From assembly GCA_963815355.1 (NCBI GenBank), contig CAWFGJ010000006.1, positions 434,001-498,000 on the forward strand: 64,000 bases of DNA. Reading direction: 5' to 3'. This stretch comes from JAPUEK01 sp963815355. GTDB taxonomy: Bacteria; Pseudomonadota; Alphaproteobacteria; Rhodobacterales; Rhodobacteraceae. The stretch's first letter is position 1. Every line of letters starts with the position of its first letter. Both the position numbers and the translations under genes were made by a program. Shown one piece after another: positions 53,854 to 63,100 of the stretch. The notes under the pieces were generated by a model. It saw only the letters and a program-made list of their open reading frames with translations, was not told the origin of the DNA and did not search any database.

Positions 53854-55572
53854 CTAGCCTTCTTGACCCAGCGTCTCTTGACGCCTGATCATGATCTCCA
53901 CCCGACGGTTCAGGGCCTTGCCCTCCGCCGTTGCATTGTCGCCGATCGGATCGGCTTCGCCCTTGCCTTCCACGACGACCCGCGTCGGGTCGGTCATGTC
54001 CTTGATCAGCACATCGCGCACCGCTTCGGCACGCGCGAGGCTCAGATCATGGTTGTTCTTGTATTTGCCGCGCCCGTTCATCGGCACGTTGTCGGTATAG
54101 CCGTCGATCAACACCGGCCCCGGTTCAGCATTCAGCGCAAGCGTGATCCGCCCGGCCAATTCGTTGAATTCCGGCTTGGTCACAGCCTTGCCCGAGGCGA
54201 ACAGCGCCGCGTTGCTGACCCGCACAAAGATATAATCGCCCTTGACGTCCACCGTCACCAGACCGCCCTCGATGTCCTTGGCCATCGCGGCGCGCAGCCT
54301 GTCCAACTGGGCCGGATCGGGCATCATCTCGGCCTGATCCACCACCATCGGCGTAAAGGCCGCCGTGCGCACCAGATCAATCGGCGTCGTCGGGTTCATC
54401 GTCAGCAGGCGCTGCGATACCTCGTTGCCCTCGCCCGAAATCAGCATCGACAGGCCGAAATAGGCCCCCATCAACACCGTCCCCAGAACCGAGCCGATCA
54501 CCCACAACGGCGTGCCGCCAAAACGCCGCCGCCCGCCCAGAACCACCGGCTGCCAGCGCGGCGAGATGTCGTCATCCGGGCGCTGCTGCACCCGGCGCAG
54601 GCTTTCGTAGATCATGCTGCGGATGCGCGCCAATTCCACCGCCCCATTGGGCGCGGTGCGGTATTGGCCCTCAAACCCCAAGGACAGACAGGTCATCGCC
54701 AGCTCCAGCAGTTGGAACCGCTGCGCGGGCGCCTGCAGCGCCTTTTCCACCTCTTGAAAGAACCCCACGCCCGAGGTGCGGCGGTTAAAGAACCGCACCG
54801 TCATGGCGTATTGAATCCACACATGCCGGTCAGTCCCCGACGGGATGTTCTGCACAATGTCATCGGCGGTCGAGCACAGCAGGTATTTCGCAACCTGCGT
54901 CTCATGCGCGTCCACCCCGCCCTCAAGGCAGTTCCTCTCGAACCCCTCGATTTCGCGGGTGACATATTCCATCAAGGGCACGGCTTCCATTTCCACCATC
55001 TGCGTGCGCAAACGGCCGAACAGGATCAGCAGATTGGCCGCCGCGGCCAGCATCGGGCTTTTCGGCCCGCCCGCGCCAAGCCCCTTGGCCTGCAAGGCCA
55101 CGCGCAGGTCAATCTTGGGGCCGGCGTGGTCGTAATTCGTGGGTTGCGCCGTGCTGGCATCGGGAAAAAAGCTTTCCTCGGTCGCGCCGAATGCACTGGG
55201 CATCGCCGGGCGATGCTGGGGCTGGCCTTGCCCGAAAGGCTGGTTGCCGAATGAGCCGCCCTGCCCGCCATACTGCCCCGGGGCCGGGGCTGGCGTGCCA
55301 TAATTGCCGCCGCCGCCACCGGGGTTCCAGGCGTCGCCGCCATCCCCGCCGCCGCCGCCAAAACCACCGCCACCGCCAAAACCACCGGGCTGCGGCGCGC
55401 CAAAGCCCCCGCCACCGCCAAAGCCGCCGGAAGACCCCGCCCCCGGCAAAGGCCCGCCAATGACCGTCGACTGGTTCGGTGCCGCCTGACGCTTGCCGCT
55501 GGGCATGGGGGCCATGCCACCGGGCAGCGGGCCGCCAATCACCGTCTTGTCCTTGTCGCCCCCGCCGCTCAT
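53854..55572 (-). CDS. tssL: T6SS membrane-complex protein TssL with OmpA domain
   Basis: A 572-residue fusion. Residues 1-125 are a Gly/Pro/Phe-rich low-complexity tail (FGGGGGFGGGGGDGGD). The DotU/IcmH domain is at about 145-355 with FGRLRTQMVEMEAVPLMEYVT-like helices, then a helix (GTPLWVIGSVLGTVLMGAYF). The C-terminal OmpA domain binds peptidoglycan: LIDGYTDNVPMNG, NNHDLSLARAEAVRDVL and NRRVEIMIRR. Because no TssJ lipoprotein is present, this OmpA part is the probable wall anchor of the complex. ATG 55572 has GAGGAG upstream. Confidence 0.95.
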   Translation of the reverse strand: MSGGGDKDKTVIGGPLPGGMAPMPSGKRQAAPNQSTVIGGPLPGAGSSGGFGGGGGFGAPQPGGFGGGGGFGGGGGDGGDAWNPGGGGGNYGTPAPAPGQYGGQGGSFGNQPFGQGQPQHRPAMPSAFGATEESFFPDASTAQPTNYDHAGPKIDLRVALQAKGLGAGGPKSPMLAAAANLLILFGRLRTQMVEMEAVPLMEYVTREIEGFERNCLEGGVDAHETQVAKYLLCSTADDIVQNIPSGTDRHVWIQYAMTVRFFNRRTSGVGFFQEVEKALQAPAQRFQLLELAMTCLSLGFEGQYRTAPNGAVELARIRSMIYESLRRVQQRPDDDISPRWQPVVLGGRRRFGGTPLWVIGSVLGTVLMGAYFGLSMLISGEGNEVSQRLLTMNPTTPIDLVRTAAFTPMVVDQAEMMPDPAQLDRLRAAMAKDIEGGLVTVDVKGDYIFVRVSNAALFASGKAVTKPEFNELAGRITLALNAEPGPVLIDGYTDNVPMNGRGKYKNNHDLSLARAEAVRDVLIKDMTDPTRVVVEGKGEADPIGDNATAEGKALNRRVEIMIRRQETLGQEG

Positions 55573-55596
55573 GTCTTGCTCCTCATCCCTTCAGCC

Positions 55597-56934
55597 TCAT
55601 GACCGATTTTCTACGATCGCCCAGAGTTCCATCTTCAGATCCGGCCAGTCGCCGGCAAAGTGCATCCCGATGGCCGGCGCGTTAGAGAACTCACGCCACA
55701 GGGGGGAGTTCTTTTCGATCACAAAATAGACGTTGCGCGACACCGCCCGGATCTGGCGCGGCGGGGTCGGCAAATGCACAAGGTCGATGCCCGGCAAGTT
55801 GTTGTTGACGATCTCGGCCATGCGCGTGTTCGGGCCAACCTTGCACAGGAGCGGAAACTGTTGCTGCACGATGGTCAGGCTGCGACTGCTTTCCACCTCG
55901 ACCACAAAGGTCGCGTCGCGGAACAGGTTCCGGTCCGGCACTTGGGCAAGGTAGGAATTCTGCCGCACCTGCACCAGTTCCAGCCGCGTCGCGCGCCCGA
56001 CATCCCGGCTGAGCAACCGCTGAATATCGCGCACGACCGGCTCGATCGAACCTTTCAGATCGGCGTGGTCATAGGCGTCGTAAACCGGGGCAAGGCGCTT
56101 GTCCTGATCAAAGGTCCACAGCTCACCCGAGAAGCGCAGCAATTCCTCGAACAACCGTTCAGGATGCACATAACGGCTGTTGCGCAGGTGGCGCAGAACG
56201 TTGATTTCCCGGTTCAGCGCCAGCAGCATGAAGTAATCCGTGGCCTGCAAGCCGCCCGCCGCCGACGGGTCCGCCGCATAGCGTGCAAGGCTTTCCAGCT
56301 TGGTTTCCACCCAGCCGATCACCCGGTCCAGCCAGCCCAACGCCACCGAATGGCCGGTGATGGTCAGCAAAGGCGGCGGAAAGGCGTCATCCAGAATCAC
56401 CACGCTGTCGCGCACTTCGATGATCCGCCCGATCTTCAGGCACTGATAGCCCGGCTTGGCCGTGGCGCGGATGTCCAGCTCCAACCGGGGCGAGGCGATC
56501 TCGATCTGCTGCTCCAGCCGCAGGGCCGAGGCGCTGTCAGCCACGGTTTCGGCCCCCAACAGATAGCGCGTCGCCGCCTCTGCCTCAGACTCCATCGCCA
56601 CTTCGCGCCCGTTCATCACCTGATCCGGCAAGGTCAGCCAAATCGCCAGCCCGTCAGAGCCTTCGGGCACCTCAATGGCGCGCGGCAAAGGCGACACAGA
56701 GGGCGCGTCAAACGGTGTGCCGTCGGGGAAAATCCCTGCGACAAGCGCCAACTCAATCCGGCCCTGTTGCAGCCGGTCACGGTTGACGCGCATCTCTTCG
56801 ATTCCCCAAGGATAGGGGGAAACATGGCGCGTCCGCGCTTCCAGCAGCTTTTCGACGTAGCGGTCGTTCTGTTGAAGGTGATGGGGTTGCAAGAACAACC
56901 CTTCCTTCCACGCGACCTTGCTGAACCAAGACAT
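55597..56934 (-). CDS. tssK: T6SS baseplate adaptor TssK
   Basis: A 445-residue trimeric baseplate protein that joins the baseplate to the TssL-TssM membrane complex. The typical N-terminus WFSKVAWKEGLFLQPHHLQQ (residues 3-22) and LPRAIEVPEGSDGLAIWL are plain; the C-terminal half has LMLLALNREINVLRHLRNS-like helices. ATG 56934 follows GAGGGCGAG. It is the first gene of the T6SS cluster on this strand. Confidence 0.96.
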   Translation of the reverse strand: MSWFSKVAWKEGLFLQPHHLQQNDRYVEKLLEARTRHVSPYPWGIEEMRVNRDRLQQGRIELALVAGIFPDGTPFDAPSVSPLPRAIEVPEGSDGLAIWLTLPDQVMNGREVAMESEAEAATRYLLGAETVADSASALRLEQQIEIASPRLELDIRATAKPGYQCLKIGRIIEVRDSVVILDDAFPPPLLTITGHSVALGWLDRVIGWVETKLESLARYAADPSAAGGLQATDYFMLLALNREINVLRHLRNSRYVHPERLFEELLRFSGELWTFDQDKRLAPVYDAYDHADLKGSIEPVVRDIQRLLSRDVGRATRLELVQVRQNSYLAQVPDRNLFRDATFVVEVESSRSLTIVQQQFPLLCKVGPNTRMAEIVNNNLPGIDLVHLPTPPRQIRAVSRNVYFVIEKNSPLWREFSNAPAIGMHFAGDWPDLKMELWAIVENRS

Positions 56935-57113
56935 CTCGCCCTCAATCGCTCTTTGCCGTCAACCGGCCCACAATCACCAAACTACACCGCAAAGTCAGCC
57001 TTGCGGCATAAAAAAATATATAGACCATCCTGCGTCCTCTGCCGTTGAGGATCAAGCACGGTTTTGCCAACCACTCAACATAGACCCGCCAACTTAGCCA
57101 GCACAAACGCAAA

Positions 57114-57141
57114 ACGCCGGCGCGATGGTTTGCGCCGGCGT
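57114..57141. terminator. Rho-independent terminator downstream of autotransporter gene
   Basis: A 10-bp stem ACGCCGGCGC / GCGCCGGCGT with an eight-base loop; on the minus strand it runs into TTTTG. It lies 22 bases after the autotransporter stop and isolates it from tssK. Confidence 0.82.
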
Positions 57142-57162
57142 CTTGATGTTTCTGCTTTGGCC

Positions 57163-60100
57163 TTAGAACGTCAGACGAACCTGCGCGGTAAGGCTGTAGG
57201 CGTCCGACACGCTTTCACCGATCCGCGCATCTGCCCGCACACTGGCGTTCAACTGCTTGGCACCGGCCGGGCCATTCTCAAGGATCTTCACATAGTTCAC
57301 ACCAATCGAGGCTTCGGCAAAGCCGCCGATGCTGTCGATGCCGATATCCACCGGCGCTTGCACGCCCGCACCATCGGGATCGAACACGGCCGACCGTTCA
57401 CCGCCAAAGTCGCGGTAGTAGTTGGCCGACACGAAGGTGGTCATTGCCGAGGTGCCATCCGGGTGGATCTTGGTCTGCGCCAAGGTGCCGCCAAGGAAGC
57501 CGACCGTGGTGTTGAACGCCGCGATTTCCAGCGTCTCACCACTGGACAGAACCAGCGTATCCCCGGTGGTGTGCGATGAGTTGAACCCGATTGTGGGGAC
57601 AAAGTTGATCCCCTTCTCGGCATTCACATCCACCCGGTAGCTCAGACGCGAACCGACCGTGCTGGTCTCGGTCTGGAAGCTGACCCCGTCAAGACCAACC
57701 AGATACTCCGGCCCTTCCAGCGCCAGTTCGCTCAGATCGAACTGGGTGCTTTCATAGCGCAGTTGCAGGTCGGTCGATATCCGGTCCTTGCTGCCCGCCA
57801 GGTACAGACCCAGATAGCTTTGCGAGAAGTCGGTGTTGACCTGCGAGGTCCGCAGCGTGCGGTCCACCGGGTCCGAGAAGATGCCCTGCTGCGTGCTGCC
57901 GGCGTTATAGCCCAACATCACCCCGGCAGTGCCATCCCAGCCGTTGAAGAACCGGCCATCATAGCAACCCACGTCATAGCCACCCTGAAGCCCCGCGAAG
58001 CTGGAACTGATCGAGGTCGGGTTGATGTTGCTTGCCGTCCGCGTGGTGCCGTCGATGCTGGCCACGCCGCCGGTAAAGCGCGCATAGCCCCCGTGTGAGC
58101 AGCTCTCGCCTTCGGCCAGACCGCTCAGGAATGGGCTGGTCGGACGGTTCACCACCGACCCGATCAGCGATTGGGTCAGCGCCGCCCCTGCCGCAACCCC
58201 TGCAAAGCCGGGGTTCACGTCGCTCAGGACTTGCAGGTCACCGGCGCCGTCACGGGCGACGGTGTACAGGATACCGCCACCAACCGGCAGACCGGTCTGG
58301 GTAAAGACCGCGCCCGCATCAACACCCGACATCACCGTCACCGGCGAGATCACCACGCCACCACCCGATGTCAGGAACTGCAGGTTCACCGTGCCAATCA
58401 CAGTGCCATTGCCGTTCACCCGGTCGGTCGCGCCGGTGGAAAGGTTCAGGTCAAGCTGGTAAATCCCCGTGCCCGATGTGATCCCCGAGATGTTCACCAC
58501 ATCCCCGGTCGTACCGTCCTGCAGGTCAAGTGTGCCGGTGTTGCCGAAGCTGCCGTTGATCGCCGAGGTACCCGACGCCGACACAAGCCCGCGGTTCACA
58601 AAGGCGCCAGAGATGGTGCCGCTGGTCAGGATTATCGTCGCGCCGCTTTCGTTGACGATGGCATTGCTGACCGCCGTCGCACCCAGCGTGCGGCCCGACC
58701 CGATGTTGACGGTGCCGGCATCGTTGCCAAAGCTCAGCAACCCGGTGAGGCTGCCGTTGATGATGTCGAAGATGCCGCCAGCGTCATCGTTGGTATAGAC
58801 GTCGGTTGCGCCGGTGGTGATGTCGCCGGTGACGGTGAACTGATCCTTGTTGGTGACATTGCCAAGGATCGTGCCCTCGGCCTCAACAGTGCCGTCCGTG
58901 TTGGTCAGGCCACCGGTAAAGGTGCCGCCCGCGATGTCGATGGTGCCGCCGTTGTTTTCGGTCGCACCGTCTACCGTGCCTGCGTTCACCACCATTTCGC
59001 CGCCGGTGACATTGGCATCGCCGCCCACATTGCCCGTCAGGGTCAAGGTGCCCGAGGCAACATTCGTGTCCCCGGTGTTGGTGTTCGCCACGCCCGAGAT
59101 CGTCACATCGCCGCCGTCAACCGTCAGCGTGCCCGCGCCCGAGATCACACCCGACAAGGTCGAGGTCCCCGAAGTCAGCGTCAACGATCCGGTGTTCAGC
59201 GCCACCGCGCCCGAACCCGACACCGAAGCAACCGTTTCCAGCCCGCCGGTGATCGTGAACGACCCGCCATTGCTCATCACGGTGCCCAAAGCAAGGGCGC
59301 CGCCATCGGTGCTCAGCGCGCCGGTGCCAGAGGTCGCCACATCCGTGGTGCCCAATGCGCCCGACCCCGTCAGGTTCAAGGTGCCGCCGCTGACATTGGC
59401 CTGACCGGTAAAGGTCTGCGCCGCCGTCAGGTTGGTGATGCCGCCTGCCACTTGCAGACCGCCCTGGCCCGAGATCACCCCGGTAAAGTCCGACGTGCCG
59501 CTGTTCAGCGTCAGAACCGACCCCGACGACAAGACCGCCGTGCCCGCCCCGTCCATCTCAGAGATGGTCTCATCGCCGCCGCCAGTCAGCTCCAGTTCGC
59601 CGTTGTTGGTGATCGGCATGGTGTTCACGAAGGCACCGCCATCGGTGGACACTTTGGTCGCGGCGTTGATGGTGACAGAGGCCGTCGCCAGCGAGCCAGA
59701 GCCCGTCAGCGAAAGAACCCCGCCGGAAACCGTCGTCGCCCCGGTATAGGTGTTGGCCGCCGACAACGTCAGCGTGCCCGCGCCGTCTTTGGTCAGCGTG
59801 CCCGTGCCCGTGGTGATCGCGCTCGAGATGATCGTGTTCGCCGCACCGCCAACCGTCAGGCCCGTGTTCGTGCCCGTCACGCCGCCCGAAAGCGTCAACT
59901 GCCCGGCATCCGTGTTGATCCGCGTGGCCCCGGCCAAGGTGATCGCCCCCGACACCGCGTTGGTGCCCGAGATGTTACGCAGCGCGCCCGCGTTGGAAAC
60001 GCCCGTGCCGGTCAGCGACAGCGCCTCCGCCGTGGTGATCCCGCCCTGCAGCTCCAGCGCCGCGCCCGAAGCAACCGTCGTCGACCCCGCCGTGGTGCCC

Positions 60101-63100
60101 AAAGCCGCCGCGTTCTGGATGTTCAACACGCCCGCGTTGACCGAGGTGGCCCCCGCATAAGTATTGGCCCCCGACAGAGTCATCGTGCCGGTGCCCTCTT
60201 TCGTCAAAGCACCCGCGCCCGAAATCACACCCGACACCGTGGTCGACGTGTCGTTGCCGCCCGTCGTCAGCGCCGCGTTCAGCGTCACACCACCCGAACC
60301 CGCCAAAGACCCGATGGTCTCAGCCGCATCGACCTGCAAGGTGCCCGGCGAGGTCACAACCACCGCCCCGCTGTTCGCAATCGCCGCGCCGCCCGACAGC
60401 GCCAGAATTCCGGCATTCACGGAGGTCTGCCCGGTGTAAGTGTTGGTCCCGCTCAACGTCAGCGTGCCCGTGCCGTCTTTGGTCAGCGTGCCCGTGCCCG
60501 TGGTGATCGCGCTCGAGATGTTCGTGTTCGCCGCACCGCCAACCGTCAGGCCGGTGTTCGTGCCCGTCACGCCGCCCGAAAGCGTCAACTGCCCGGCATC
60601 CGTGTTGATCCGCGTGGCCCCGGCCAAGGTGATCGCCCCCGACACCGCGTTGGTGCCCGAGATGTTACGCAGCGCGCCCGCGTTGGAAACGCCCGTGCCG
60701 GTCAGCGACAGCGCCTCCGCCGTGGTGATCCCGCCCTGCAGTTCCAGCGCCGCACCCGAAGCAACCGTGGTCGACCCCGCCGTGGTGCCCAAAGCCGTCG
60801 CGTTCTGGATGTTCAACACGCCCGCGTTAACCGAGGTTGCCCCCGCATAGGTGTTGGCCCCCGACAGCGTCATCGTGCCGGTGCCTTCTTTCGTCAGCGC
60901 GCCGGCGCCAGTGATCACACCCGACACCGTCGTCGACGTGTCATTGCCGCCCGTGGTCAGCGCTGCGTTCAGCGTCACACCACCCGAACCCGCCAAAGAC
61001 CCGATGGTCTCAGCCGCATCGACCTGCAAGGTGCCCGGCGAGGTCACAACCACCGCCCCGGTGTTCGCAATCGCCGCGCCGCCCGACAGCGCCAGAATCC
61101 CCGCATTCACAGAGGTCTGCCCAGTGTAGGTGTTGGCCCCGCTCAACGTCAGCGTGCCCGTGCCGTCTTTGGTCAGCGTGCCTGTGCCCGTGGTGATCGC
61201 GCTCGAGATGATCGTGTTCGCCGCGCCGCCAACCGTCAGGCCGGTGTTCGTGCCCGTCACGCCGCCCGAAAGCGTCAGCTGCCCGGCATCCGTGTTGATC
61301 CGCGTGGCCCCGGCCAAGGTGATCGCCCCCGACACCGCGTTGGTGCCCGAGATGTTGCGCAGCGCGCCGGCGTTGCCAACGCCCGTGCCGGTCAGCGACA
61401 GCGCCTCCGCCGTGGTGATCCCGCCCTGCAGCTCCAGCGCCGCGCCCGAAGCAACCGTGGTCGACCCCGCCGTGGTGCCCAAAGCCGCTGCGTTCTGGAT
61501 GTTCAACACGCCCGCGTTGACCGAGGTGGCCCCCGCGTAAGTATTGGCGCCCGACAGCGTCATCGTGCCGGTGCCTTCTTTCGTCAGCGCGCCTGCGCCC
61601 GAAATCACACCCGACACCGTGGTCGACGTGTCGTTGCCGCCCGTCGTCAGCGCCGCGTTCAGCGTCACACCGCCCGAACCCGCCAAAGACCCGATGGTCT
61701 CTGCCGTGTCGACTTCCAGCACACCCGGAGAGGTCACAACCACCGCCCCGGCATTGGCAAGCGCCGACCCGCCCGACAGTTCCAGAATACCGCCGTTGAT
61801 CGTAGTGCCTCCGCTATAGGTATTGGCCCCCGACAGCGTCATCGTGCCGGTGCCTTCTTTCGTCAAAGCACCCGCGCCCGAAATCACACCCGAAACCGTC
61901 GTCGTCCCGTTGTTCCCGCCCGTGGTCAGCGCCGCGTTCAGCGTGACACCACCCGAACCCGCCAAAGACCCGATGGTCTCAGCCGCATCGACCTGCAAGG
62001 TGCCGGGCGAGGTCACAACCACCGTCCCGGTGTTCGCAATCGCCGCGCCACCCGACAGCGCCAGAATCCCCGCATTCACGGAGGTCTGCCCGGTATAGGT
62101 GTTGGCCCCGCTCAACGTCAGCGTGCCCGTGCCGTCTTTGGTCAGCGTGCCCGTGCCCGTGGTGATCGCGCTCGAGATGATCGTGTTCGCCGCACCGCCA
62201 ACCGTCAGGCCAGTGTTCGTGCCCGTCACACCGCCCGAAAGCGTCAGCTGCCCGGCGTCCGTGTTGATCCGCGTCGCCCCGGCCAAGGTGATCGCCCCCG
62301 ACACCGCGTTGGTGCCCGAGATGCTGCGCAGCGCGCCGGCGTTGCCAACACCCGTCCCGGTCAGCGACAGCGCCTCCGCCGTGGTGATCCCGCCCTGCAG
62401 TTCCAGCGCCGCACCCGAAGCAACCGTGGTCGACCCCGCCGTGGTGCCCAAAGCCGCCGCGTTCTGGATGTTCAACACGCCCGCGTTGACCGAGGTTGCC
62501 CCCGCATAGGTATTGGCCCCCGACAGCGTCATCGTGCCGGTGCCTTCTTTCGTCAAAGCACCCGCGCCCGAAATCACACCCGACACCGTGGTCGACGTGT
62601 CATTGCCGCCCGTGGTCAGCGCCGCGTTCAGCGTCACACCACCCGAACCCGCCAAAGACCCGATGGTCTCAGCCGTATCAACCCGCAACACACCCGGAGA
62701 GGTCACAACCACCGCCCCGGTGTCCGCAATCGCCGCGCCGCCCGACAGCGCCAGAGTGCCTGCCGAAACCGTCGTCGCCCCGGTATAGGTGTTGGCCCCC
62801 GACAGGGTCAGCGTGCCCGTGCCGATCTTCTCCAGCGGACGCGCCCCGCCCAATTCGCTGATCACGCCCGACTGCGTTGCCACGTCGGCCGCCAGAACCT
62901 CCAGCTGCGTGCTGTTGGAATTGAGGATGATCGCCGAGCCTTCATTCACAAGATCGGCATAGCTGATCACTGACCCGGTGGTGGTGATGCTGCCCGAAAT
63001 CGCATTGCTGTTGGCAATCCGCAACTTGCCGTCCAACGCCACCGTGACGTTGCCGTTGATGGTGCCGCTGACCGTCGTGGTCCCGGTCTGGATCGTGGTG

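Noticed and set aside
59750..62788. Regular repeats considered as a CRISPR array
   Set aside because: Units are 690 bp, contiguous and translated in frame; there are no short repeats with unique spacers and no cas genes.
58171..62973. A 1,600-codon open frame on the plus strand opposite the autotransporter
   Set aside because: It is an antisense shadow caused by GC-biased codons and the internal repeats. The product is Arg/His/Gln-rich without any known fold, and the minus-strand frame has clear autotransporter domains.
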